Of a DNA stretch of 64,000 nt, positions 50,226-61,700 are shown piece after piece. The stretch's first letter is position 1; every line of letters starts with the position of its first letter. The DNA is from Rhynochetos jubatus (Eukaryota; Chordata; Aves; Eurypygiformes; Rhynochetidae): NCBI GenBank assembly GCA_027574665.1, contig CM050658.1, positions 25,937,098-26,001,097 of the forward strand. Reading direction: 5' to 3'. The notes beneath the pieces were generated by a model that saw nothing but the letters and a program-made list of their open reading frames with translations, searched no databases and had not been told where the DNA came from. Made by a program: the position numbers and the translations under genes.

Positions 50226-51753
50226 TTTTCACAAGGCGAAATTCAAAATCAAGCCTGAAAACTTTGAAAAAGTAGGAGTTCTAGGTAATAGCCACATATT
50301 CCTAGAAATTGGGCCAAGAGTAAATGTTGTTAAAATGCTCCACTGATGATCTGAAGCATCACTTACAAAACATAGTGCAAACTGCCTCATTCTAGGATAT
50401 TCCAGAAAAGGTGCCATGGAAAGCTAATAATTTGCTTATATGCATGGCTCGCTGAATAAAGGGTGATAACTATTCCTAGTCTTTCAGTCTCTTACCAGAG
50501 TGCACCTAGAAACATAGTAGCTTTTTGAGAAATTCAGAAAAGTATGCCAGGTATCTGGCCTTGCAACTATCCGTTGCATAAATCAGAAATGCAGTTAAGA
50601 TTTTGTGACAAGAAGGGTCCTGGCAACTTGAGTAATTGAAATGTTCCAGTGTGATTGTAGCACAGAGCTATCTAGTTGTTATGGAAAGAGTCTGAAAGAG
50701 AATGCTTTGCTCTTGTGTGGAGTGGGGTTTGGGTTTTTTTTGGCGAGTTTAGTTTTTTTTATTTTTACAGGGATGAGGACTTCAGTCTCCACACCAGTTT
50801 ATCTTGCTCTGTCTCTTCCTTAAGTATGTTGAGCCTGTATCTCATATGCATTGGACTTGACTTAGAGGTCCAGACTCAATATGCATTTCTACCTTTTACT
50901 CTCTTCTAGAGCAAGTTGACCCATCTCTGGTGCACCTTTCTTCCAGTGCAGAAAGAAGAGAATGAGTGTTGGATCTGTATAAGTGTTGTCTGCCTGGATT
51001 CCTGCACTGTGCTCTGTAGCAGAGGCCATTTCACTAGGTTCTGTTAGTAGAAAGCTCGTGTGCCTCTTGGGCCTGAACTTGCTGGGTAGTTGCCCACAAA
51101 TCTGTAGAAGTAAATAAAAGCTCAGTGTAATCCTATGAATCATCCACTTCTCTAGTCCAAATCAGATTATCAGAAAGAAAGTAAGTTAAAATTGTCCATG
51201 AACCAACCCTCCTGCATTTCACTGAACCCTTAAGTGCACTTCTTGAAGTCTGCAGCCAGGATCAAAGAAGCTGTGACTGGATTGCAGCCACGTAGCTACA
51301 GACCCAGTGTTCACTGAACACATTTGTGAACATCAGGAGCCTTTCAAAAACTTTCTGGGGTCTGTCTCTGGTTTCTTTGGCAAGGAGTCTGGAAACCTGA
51401 TGGTCCTGCTGGATCTGGACTCCCAGTGCTTTCTGGGTCCCAGCTTTGGGGTAGTAGCATGGCTGCCTGCTCCAAGGCTCCATCCCGCCAGGAGAGTGGG
51501 TGAGTTTCTCTGGGTGTCCTCTGTGTCTGGCTTGAGGAACCTGCTGAAGAAGCTGCAGCTCCATTTCATCTTTATGTCCTGGTATCTTCTTGTGTACAAA
51601 CCTACCAGTGAATTTTGCTGTTTTCCAACAATATTCCTGTGTAAGAAATGGATGTGCAACACAGCCTGCATGCACTTAGTACAGCCTGGCTGGTGATGCA
51701 TTTTCCTGGTGTAGAAGAGAACTGTTTTTCTTTCTTTCCAAGGAAGCACTTTT

Positions 51754-51759
51754 TATATA

Positions 51760-51794
<35 letters not shown>

Positions 51795-51808
51795 TTTTTT
51801 TTTTTTCC
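51754..51808. repeat. (TA)n with poly(T) tail
   Basis: About 40 bases of alternating TA, interrupted once by a C, followed by about 14 T. It is probably polymorphic. Confidence 0.9.
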
Positions 51809-52950
51809 TATTAACTGCCCTTGTCTCTCATATCCTAACAAATTCAGCTATTTGGTATAATGAATTTGTTAACGCTTCTGCAGCCACCTAATAGGATGCA
51901 TGATTGGGCCATGTGCACTCTCAAGGCACTCATGTTAAACGATTGTTTAGAGAATCACTTTCTGTGCTTAATAATATTTTAATAAGATCTTTCATTGAGC
52001 TCTGTGGTCATTAAAGTATCATTATTGATTTTTTTTTCTTGCTTGTGTTGTCCCCAGCTGTTGTTTTGTGGTGTGGTTCAATTAGTTATTCATTTATTTA
52101 ATCTGATACTTGAATTTTATCTTTGTCCCACTGCTCTTTGCAAGCTTTACTTTTAACAAGTGGATGGGTAAGCATTTCTATCAGTACAGGTCTGGTTTGG
52201 AAATCTTTGTTCAGTGGTTTTCCTTGGAACTTGCACTACTAGTAATATTTTGGGTGTAAAAGTTAGGGGCAATGCATGGTTTGGGGAATAATTCAGTTAA
52301 TTTAAGTCATTCATGATTTTCCTAATATAGGGAAAAATTAAGGACTGTTTCTGCTATGAAAGTGAAAATTTGGCAGTGGCTGACTTTGCGATGCAAATGG
52401 CAAGACAGGTTTTTCCTGTTGGTAATCTTTAACATGTTTATTGAGAATTAGCACTTGTACTTCAACCGTTGTATTTTTAAATGTGTCTGTGTGCAAGAAG
52501 GTCTGTATGAGACTGATCCCTGTAGCAGAAGGAATTATAATGAACTAATAGCTTTTTCAGGAATCTGTGTTCTCTGGTCATAACTTAACGAGTCTTGAAT
52601 CTGGTGTAGATACATGTGCTACATGAAGGGCGACAGTAAGTACTTCCATTGTCAGAGCAGCACTACTAGGGTGCGTGTCTGTTACCACTTACTTTGTTTA
52701 TATGTTTTTACTCCAGAAGAAGATAGCAATCACAGCAGGCACTAGTGAAGAGCAGGGCTAGGAACTCTGCTGCCATCTGTGTTAGTGCTGTCTGTTCATG
52801 TTCGCTTGTTTCCATATGTATAGTTTAGCACTTAGTCTCTACAACCATTGGAGTAACAGGTCTGAAAGCAGTTGTGATAATGAAAGTTGATGGGAAACAG
52901 TCATTTAAGAAGAGACATTACTTTTTATCAATGCATGTGCTGTGTTGGTG

Positions 52951-53002
52951 GGTTTTTTTTGTTGTTGTTGTTGTTGTTTGTTTGTTTGTTTGGTTTTTTT
53001 TT
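52951..53002. repeat. (GTT)n / (GTTT)n compound microsatellite
   Basis: A T run leads into about six GTT units, then four GTTT units, then another T run. The hydrophobic Val/Phe peptide it encodes is an artefact. Confidence 0.9.
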
Positions 53003-54442
53003 TATTCTGCTGCTACTTTAGATAAGATTCTTGAGATAATGCTGCTCACTCCAAATTTGAACTCATCACTTTTTGGCTTTGTACATCATAAGCACCTCCA
53101 CAGCAACCACTGTGGTGCCATAAACAGAGGGTTTGACTTCAGGTGAAGAATGTAGACAGTAAAAGCAAAAAACCCATAAAGGAAAAAGTGGGAGGATGGG
53201 GAGGACAGGGAAAGTGATTATTCTGGCTTTCTGTGTAGCAGTTTTTTTCCCCCAAAACCTTTTTTTTTAAATCCTTACTGATATCTGAAAGAAAATCAAT
53301 TCTTTTAAAATGTCAGAGTGGAACTTTCATTTTAGATGGTATAATTGAAAAAATGTCTAAGCAGTTGAGTTTTATTCTGCATAGGATTTCTTTTTCTCTC
53401 TTTTCATTCATTTTTAAAAAATCACTTTAGTATATCCACCGTGGGAGGATAGTTTTGCTGCTGTACTTTTCCCAGGATGCAGCAAGAGAAATTGCATTTG
53501 CAATTCACAGAGAATGAAATTAAACTTGCTCTGTCCTGATCATCCACTACTCCTACACCCAGCACATTTCTGGGAGATACTCTTTGTTGCGTGCTATAGG
53601 AGACAGTGCCCTGAATGTGCTTACACCTGCTCTTGTGCATGAAGGAACAGGCACAGATTTAGGCCCACGTAGCTCCCAAATTAGAATTAGGTACTGTGTG
53701 GCCTGCCTCTGTGTGTGTGTCTGCCTCCTTTCTGAGGTGTCGCTTTCGGAAGGGGAGACTTCAAATGTGTCATTTTGCTTATGGAGGTTGAGACCCCTTC
53801 CTGTTCTGCAACATATTTATGTGCTCAGAAAGATTATGGTTTTACAGAGCATCAGACAACTGAAGGATACCCATTTTCAACTTGCATCGCCTCATCTTCA
53901 AAATGTAGTTGGGTGCTAAACTGTAAATTTAACTCATCATAAAGAGCATCACATTTTGTGAACTGAAATAGCAGACTGTCATTTATTTGTTGAGTTGGGT
54001 GGTGATGAAAAAGTCAACTTAAATCCCACCCCTCCACCCCACCCCAGTCCTTTTTCTTCTTGAACAATACAATCTAGTTCTTTAACCTTTCAAGCATCCG
54101 TCCGATAGGGATTATGTACACAAACCTCTATTTGTAGACTTTTGACACTGCTTTTACAGCTGGCCACTTCTTTTTGGGCTGCGGCTTCCCTAAAGCACCT
54201 TCAGGTAGATGATGGCTCAAATGACCTTAGTGCTCATGGAGCACCTTAAATACTTGCTTATCAGACTGGCCTGCAATAAGTACTTCTTTCTCTCACAGAA
54301 TAGATTTTGAATGCATATAATGCCTATGAAGAAAAAATTCTGCAGTAAGAGCAGAGAAAGCCCAAGGATCAGCAAGGATCTCCATTTAATATAATGCTGA
54401 TCCTGTGCTCCACAAAGCATGTGAATGTGAGGAGACTCCCAC

Positions 54443-54446
54443 TATA

Positions 54447-54477
<31 letters not shown>

Positions 54478-54478
54478 C
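54443..54478. repeat. (TA)n microsatellite
   Basis: About 35 bases of alternating TA with one G interruption. Confidence 0.9.
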
Positions 54479-56226
54479 AGTTTGCGCTTTCTCTTCAACA
54501 ATTCCAGCAGATTTCATTTACATTTCAAAGCCAGAGAGATACTGAGAGCACTGATACCTGTAATTCCAATAGTCCCTCCATCTGGAGGGCTGTTGCTGTA
54601 CAACTGACGCAGTATGGGCAGTTTTCATCAATTTCATTTGTTCCATCTTCTCAGATGGGCCTTTAATCTCCTGCTTGCTGATCCCTGGTTTATAATCAGA
54701 TTTGACAGTGATAGGATGGTGGTAAATATCTTGAAGTCTATAACAAGGTAGAACTGTCATTTCTCTCCTCACTCCTCTGGTGTGGTAAACATTTATTTGT
54801 AAAGTGTGAATAACTTTAAAGCTGAAAGCTGCCTGGTTTCAGGCCATTTTCAGGTGCATCTGTTTACAAGTAAGCTTTTTTCTTCCCCGCTCCCCCCACT
54901 GGAAAAGACAAGAAAAAGGTTTATTTGTTGACTTGCTTCTGACTGTTTTGGAAAGCAATTTATGTCAACTTGATTAATAATTCTGTTTTCCCAGAGGTTG
55001 ATAACATGCTGATTTCAAATAAGACCTGAAATAATCAATATTTGACATGTGCATAATCATTTTGATTCATGAATAAAGCCACTCTTGAATGGCTTTAATG
55101 CTGTCAATAAAAACCTTACAGTTAAGAGAATGAAAATACATTTAATAGCTCTATTTACCCAAAGTCTGTTCATGCCTGTTATTTTTTTTTTTTTTGCACT
55201 GTTTTGTATACCTATGTTATCTGCATAACTTCTGCATCTCTTCTGCTTCCTAGCAAAATGGAAAAATCCTTTCTCTTTGCTTTTTAAGCCATCTATCCTC
55301 TGGATATTGTTAAAGCTCAAGTTTTTCTACAAATTAATACAGTAACAATATTCAAAGTATAGAAGGTTAGGGACATACACAAAGTTAAGCATATACCCAG
55401 GTTAAGTTAAGCATAACCTGTGCCTGTGAAATAACATATTACAGTTTGGATGAAACTGTTTTATCAGTCCCTTTCCATTTTAATAAGGTAATTTTTCTTG
55501 AATATTTTTACCTGCTTGTGCCTCCCCTTTACTTTTATATTCTTATTTATAATTCTGGCTTTATCCCAATGTAGCCTGTCTACCACAAATCATTTTGTTA
55601 CCAATCTTGTGAGGAAAAAGACTCTAAATACACCACCGTATTTTCTCTTTCCCTCACTCTTCCTTTCGTGATGCGCTAATTTCCATGTTTTTGCTGTTCC
55701 AAAAATTCTTTCCCCTTTATTTAGTCAGTTAAATCTGAGCTTCACTGTCAAAGCCAAGAATTTAAATATGGTTTCCCTTCCTGCTTAACCTCTTGCCTTT
55801 CCTTTTTAGGGTTTGGTGTTCTTTCCAACTTCCTATTTGAATTTTCATCTGGTGCACTACAGACTTTTCTATTAGATAAATGTAAATTATCTGTTGCAAA
55901 GATATAGCCCTTAATGTGACTATCCTAAAGAATTGTGTGGGGTTTTTAATATGTATGAGATTCTTAAGGATTTCCTTCATAATTGTAACGAGAGTCCAGA
56001 TCATCCCAAAATATATAGCTACACACACCCGTATCATAGCACCATAATTTTTATTTATATTTTCTCTGCTTTCTGTTGGTTTTATGCCATAGCTGCAGAA
56101 AGATCAAGTCTTATTCCTCAAGCATAGTAAACTTTCTAGGTGTAACTTGCCAGATGGAACAGAAGAATTCTTCCAAGTAAACCACCCTCCCAGCTCCACA
56201 CATAGAAAGCTCAAATCACGAGATGA

Positions 56227-56265
56227 GGCTAGTGAAGGACTGCGTGGGGCTAGTGAAAGACTGCG
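56227..56265. repeat. 21-bp tandem duplication
   Basis: GGCTAGTGAAGGACTGCGT is repeated 21 bases later with a single G-to-A difference. Confidence 0.85.
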
Positions 56266-57471
56266 TTAGTGCTTGTTACTGGCAGATGGTAAAAACTGGG
56301 GTTTGTTAGGTCAACGTTTCTGACTCTTTCATCTACCTGCCTTTTGGGTTCTCACTGAATATGCTTTTACGGAACTTTGAGAAAGATATTGGAAAGTTCA
56401 TGCAGTAAATGAGCATTACAATTTCCTTATTAATGCTACTTTTCCCTTTGGCAAGCTTTTTAACTTCAGAGAGCGTATTTCTTCTCCTGCACTTAGAATT
56501 AATTTTGTATGCCTTGACAGCCAAGTTATTTGAAATATAAGTAAAGCGATGCGTATGGTACTCGGTGAAGGTGAATGCTGGGACTGAGCTGGTCCTACCG
56601 GGATGTTATAGTGTCCAACCAACCATGAGCCAGAAGAGAACCTTCTGGTAGGAGGGAATTGCAATGTGTCTGGCCAAAGAAAAAGCTGATGTGGAGTTTG
56701 ACAAATGGGAATGATTTGCAAGTAATTCAATATTTAGGTAAAAGTGGTAACCATTGTTGTTTGTGCCAGCATGTGAGTTGACCTTTAATTAGCTGAGAAT
56801 TACAAATTTTGAAACTTTAGGTGAAAGGTGGTAAAAACTGTGTCTGCTGAAGTGAATCGCCTGAGATTTTTGGAGGGATTATTACTGAAAACATTACAAT
56901 TTTGATCAAAACATGAATTCTATAGAATATATAATTTATACTTAACATATGTTATATAAATTTATAAATTGTGTATTAGTGTATAAGAATAGAGTGCCTG
57001 TTGTGGAAAAGAATATGCAAAACTCTCTATGAGGAGGGACGCAGCATTACCTGACACTCTTAACTAGCTATTCTGGCAGTGAGTGAGAAGCTATATTTAA
57101 TGACTATAGGGGTGTATAGGCAATGTCTGCACAGTGGTTATTTGCATTTGAGAAATGGGAACAGGTATCCAAGGAATTTACTAAGGCAAGTTAGTAGGCT
57201 TTTGAGAGTGGAGAAGGATGCATACACTGGGGAAAGGTAGCATCTGGCCAAATCTGCATGCATAGAGCTGGAATGTTGTTGGCACTTTTCAAAATAACTC
57301 AAAAAGCTATTGATGAGCAAACAATCTAATTTTAAAAGTATGGAATATTTTTGAATGATGAAATATGAAATATATCAGTGATAAGGAGGGCAATAGCAAA
57401 GAGTATAACTATAAGAAGGAGAAAAACCAGTAGGACAGGAAAACCTCACACAGAAGGTTTTATTTCCAGAA

Positions 57472-58307
57472 TGTGCTGGGTTCAGTCAGGAAAGAGTTAA
57501 CTCTCCTTACCGTGGCTGCTAGGAAGCTGTGTTCCTGGATGCTGAGAGAAGTACTGACAAGTTCTTGGTTGGCACTGGGGAATGGCTGCACTGAATTCAA
57601 GGTCTTTCTCTGCTTCTGTTCCTGCAGCTGCATTCCCAGCTCTCGCTGTCTCACTACAGGCAGTGTAGGGGACACACAGTTCAGACAGCTGACCCAAACT
57701 GACCAAGGAAGTATTTCATTCCATAGTATGTCATGCTCGGGGACTAGGTGAGGAGGGGGTCCGGGAGCCATTGCTCTCCCTTACTCTCTTGCTCGTTTAC
57801 TCCCTTACACTTGCTAACACTCCCCCGACTCCTGTGTTAGCTGTTTTGCTAACTCCTGTGCTGGCTCGTTCATGAGGGAGTTGTTGGGTTGTTTAGTTTT
57901 TCCAGTTGTGCTATGGCTGATAGGGTTTACTTGGAATCTGCTGTGACAGCTCTCGGGCTCTGGCCCTTGAGCTGTGACTCTCAGGCTGCGATCGCTCTTG
58001 GGCTGCAGCTCTTGGGCTCTCTGGGTCTGACTCTCACTACTCAGCACCTGGTTGTGCACTGGTCAGTGGGTGGTGAGAAATCGTATCATATTGTATGATA
58101 AGTTTTATTTTCTATTATTTTAATTATTTATTGTTAGATGTATTTGTATATATTAAGAACTATCTACTAATTAAATCTGAATTATCTCAATTTTATGAGC
58201 TTCCTTATTTCTTTTTCCTCCAATTCTTCCCCTCCACTGGAGGAGGGGAGGGGGGATTTGTGAGAGCATCTTCATGGTATTTTGCTAGCCGGAGTTCAAC
58301 CATGACA
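57472..58307 (-). mobile_element. ERV solo LTR (copy B), same family as 24675-25481
   Basis: It begins TGTGCTGGGTTCAGTC and ends TCAACCATGACA. It is collinear with the LTR at 24675 over its whole 836 bp, including the CTCTCGGGCT-type repeats (57951-58025), the TATCATATTGTAT segment and the CCCCTCCACTGGAGGAGGGG hairpin (about 58230-58251). Flanks are CAGAA (57467-57471) and CAGAT (58308-58312), a 5-bp target duplication with one mismatch, so this copy looks slightly older or mutated. It is independent of the LTR at 24675: the two have different target duplications, so they are not the two ends of one provirus. It lies inside the inferred gene, antisense to it. Confidence 0.92.
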
Positions 58308-58312
58308 CAGAT

Positions 58313-61029
58313 AAAGGTCATTCTACAACTGAGCTTGCACAAAGGTGAGTATATGGGATTTAAAAAGAGATGTGGAAAAAATGAAATATTTAACTGGTTG
58401 AAGAAAGCAAAGAGGAGTATAGGATAAAGTGATTAGCAATAATGATCATTCCAGTTCAACAATGTAAACCAGTATTTGAACAATTTCCTAATCACAGGCA
58501 GAATAAAACAGCAGACAGAGGCTGTTTTAATTTTTTCTTAATTGAAGCCAAGAAGCAAACCAGAATCCTGAACTTAGTCTTCTAGTATCTATGCTCTGCC
58601 TATGCAAACTTCCAGTTTTCCAAGTAGAAAGAGGATGATTTCTGAGATACGTAATTCATACTGTGAAACTGTTGCAGGATTTATGTCTGTGGTATTTACC
58701 TGATTTGCATTCACTTGGAGGAAAACAGTGAGGGAAGCTTTCCCAAAAAAGGGTCAAATCACTAGATGAGCTATTAGAATAACGAAATGAGCTACTTGTT
58801 TTAGTAATGTCCATAACAGGACAGGAAAATCTTAGAAGACCCACATCTTTGAATAAACCAGTTAGAGCGAGTAGCGAATGAATACTGACTCTCAGGTCTC
58901 ATCAAAGATTCAGCAACTGATCCATCTAAGCTGAAAGTGGGTTATGTGTGGGTGGTGGTGGGTTTTTTTTTTCCTTCCCTTTTTCACATGTGAGTTCAGA
59001 AAAACTATTCCAGCACACAGATAGTTGAGTTACACCTAGGATTTTTTGTTACCTGTCAGAAGACATCACTAAATAAGAATGTCTTTGGAAGTAGCCTGAC
59101 GTTTGGGGTGTTTCAGAGTAAATCAAACCAGGCAGTAGGAGAACTCTCAGATGTTGAAATTATTGTTGGTAATGTTTTTCTTGCAAGGAAAGAAAAATTA
59201 AGGGAAGAGGCAGCAGAATACTGTGGAACTGGAGCGTAACAACTCTTTGGGGCATACAGGGCAGTGCTTATGTCTAAATCAAAGGATGAAAGGGAAGGTA
59301 GCATTTCTGGGAAAACTAAGGAAGATCAAAGGAAATCCTAAGGGTGTCAGTGGTTCTAAAACCTTGTGGAAAGAGAGCAATGTTAGCTACACTGTGATAT
59401 TTCTGGGAATTCCCCAAAACAGGCACTGGTCTAAAGACTGCAGGCTGTGGTGTTTGCTAGCAAAGTCTTCAGAGGTCCAGGAAGCTACATCACACTAAAT
59501 TTGGTAGCAGAGATTCCTAAGAGGCTGATGGTCAAGGTTAAATGCCAGATCCCTAGCTGTCAGTGTGTGACTACTCACATTACTTGGAAGCTGGATAGTA
59601 GTACAGTGCAGGGACTGGCAGTGGGGTAGAGGAACTGGAACCTTCATTGCCTGCAGTAGCCTGTTAGTCCATGCCTCTAGCATACAACTGGCAACTCATG
59701 CAAGCAATTCATTCCAATCTTTTATGCCTACATCTCAGCCTCTTAGTTCTGCTTCCCAGTCCAAATTTCCTTCTCCAGGTAGGCATGATCTCAGTTGCCA
59801 ATTTTAAATGAACATGTGGTAACTCTGCTTTTTAGACAAAAAATAGTGTATAGATTTACTGTCATGAGTTTCCAGAAAATTTGCACCTTTGAGTAAAAAT
59901 TAGATAAAAATCACACAAAAATAATTTGAAATTTTAATCTTGTATATTTTTGCATTCCAGGTGACTTTTGTAGTTATAATCCTGTAGTTAATGAAAAAAG
60001 ACGATCTATGTGTCTGATCAAGACCATTGTGTCTGGAATTTTGAATTCAAGAACAAATGTTTTTCTTACAGAGTCCATAATGCAAGATTTTTTTGCTTTT
60101 TAAAATAATTTTTCTTTTTTCTCAATCCTTCAAAATAATAAATAATATAATAATTTCCTGGTGAGAAAACTTGAAAAAATAAAAAAGCTAAATGCAATAC
60201 ACTGTTTTAGATTGTTTGACCTATTTAGGAAACTAAGAACATCAGCATTTTGAATTTAATTCTATCAGTATTTGGCACCTACTAAGGAGTGTGCCAATTG
60301 TTTCTGGTAAATATGAAATACCTATGAGCTAGAATGAGGCCATTGAAGAGAAACCATAGAATTACTGGTCCAGTTCTCTGTCAATTAAAATGTGATTTGA
60401 GACTGAAAGTAAATCTCCCAACATTAACAATTGCCAGGGCTTATCAGGATCCTGAGATAGAAATCACTGTTGTTTGCTTTCATGTTGTAAATGACATGAT
60501 TTGCACATTCATGACACAGTCTAACTGAGAGGAAACCAAAGTTAATATCTGAGACCATCTGAAATGAAATAATGTTGTGATTTGTGCCAGATGGGTACCT
60601 GAAGTAATTACAGTGTCAATGCTTCCTAAGTAGGGTAACGATACGGACCTAATTCTGATCAGTCTGGAGAAATCTAATTTGATGAACTTTCTTTCAACTC
60701 TATTTAACTGAGACATATGTTGAAAGGTAACGTAATGGGATGTTATTGCAAGCTGTTTGTATTTCCTCAAACTATTGAATACACTACTGCCATAATTATA
60801 CCAGTGATGGTCTGTACAAGTACTGAGACAAAATGGTTATTTTTCTACTTAGTATGAAACCTAAATAAATAATTTCTGTCACCTTGGTATTGAAGTTTGT
60901 TATGAGCAAAACAGCTTGACTTGGGAATCTTTGCTGTATGTAATTTTTTACCAAATAATAGTAACTTCTGATCACATATTTGGGTATTGAGAGGGGAGAA
61001 TAAAGGATGAACATAAACAATTAAACAAG
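58313..61029. other. Non-coding stretch, probable intron
   Basis: AT-rich sequence with short open frames only. Nothing is recognised beyond a T run near 58966-58975. Confidence 0.5.
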
Positions 61030-61700
61030 TCAACTCCTTTCCGTCTCCTTCCTCAGGCTCAGCTTAACCCAAACACCTATCCTAACCCCTTCCTAGTCTC
61101 AGCTTCCCTTACTTTCACTGCAGGTTAGGCTCAGTGTGCCCCAGCTCCTTTGGTTAGGTGAAGTGCAGGAGGTAGGGTCATATGCCATAATGGTGTATTT
61201 CTGCTCTTTGTTTTACTGTTTTTCTTGCCATTCTCTTTCTTAATGTCCCTGCTCTAGAGTGGTATCCACAAGCCAAAGTCCCCATGGGGTGTCTCTGCCC
61301 TGGCATGGGTTCCCCACAGCTGCAGTCCCCTGGAGGTTGTAGCTGCCTCAGCGTGGATCACCCGTAGCTGCAGTCTCTTGGGGGTGTCCCTGCTCCTCTG
61401 TGGGTCATCCATGGCCACGGTCCTTCAGGGTGCCTCTGTTTGGCATGGAGCACTTCTGCCCAAAGTGTATTTCTGGTGGCATGTTTCCCACCCCTCACGC
61501 CTGCCACTGGCTCTCATAAACCTCTCAAACCTGCCTGAGGTTCTGGGGGGCGATGGGTTGGTTGTGCTGGTTTCAGAGCCAGCTGGAACCGTCTGTGACC
61601 AGCTCAGGGCTGCCTCAAACACAGAGGGCACTGCTGCCCCCTCCTGCTACCAGACCCCTGCCACTGGTGCCCAATATGCAGCTGTAGTGCAGATTTTTCC
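61030..61700. mobile_element. Old ERV-derived (LTR-type) sequence with internal tandem repeats
   Basis: From memory of avian interspersed repeats, the block order matches an ERV-derived family: a CTCAGCTTAACCCAAACACC segment, a CAGGCTCAGTGTGCCCC-like segment, a CCATAATGGTGTATTTCTGC segment, then repeats. It ends with a CCCCCTCCTGCTACCAGACC segment and GGTGCCCAATATGCA. Between 61270 and 61450 there are four diverged copies of a roughly 47-bp unit carrying a GCTGCAGTCCC...GGGGTGT core. The sequence is well diverged, and no terminal duplication was found, so boundaries are approximate. The open frame at 61378-61713 is part of this repeat, not a gene. Confidence 0.65.
61265..61450. repeat. Four diverged copies of a ~47-bp tandem repeat
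   Basis: The units start near 61268, 61314, 61363 and 61410. Each has the pattern CCAC(A/G)...GCTGCAGTCC, then a GGGTGT-type block, then CTGCC...GCGTGG(G/A)TCA. They are internal to the ERV-derived block, and the spacing varies by a few bases through small deletions. Confidence 0.7.

Larger units (their letters stand above)
49810..57466 (+). other. Inferred intron 2 (first part)
   Basis: AT-rich sequence downstream of the donor at 49810. It holds a reversed CR1 fragment (50062-50225), TA-rich and GTT microsatellites, a 21-bp duplication at 56227-56265 and AT-rich palindromic sequence near 56931-56975. The somewhat GC-richer block 51230-51710 is open in one forward and two reverse frames (129-138 codons) without a recognisable domain, and may be an old unrecognised repeat. 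No exon with a compatible phase and good sites was found by eye. Confidence 0.45.

Noticed and set aside
54394..54772. Overlapping 90- and 84-codon frames around a TA microsatellite
   Set aside because: One frame begins beside the (TA)n tract, and neither has a domain or a phase-compatible acceptor joining it to the exon ending at 49809.
24675..58307. A single 33-kb provirus bounded by the two similar LTRs
   Set aside because: The flanking 5-bp duplications differ, a typical provirus is 7-10 kb, and the interior holds a CpG-island exon and no retroviral genes.
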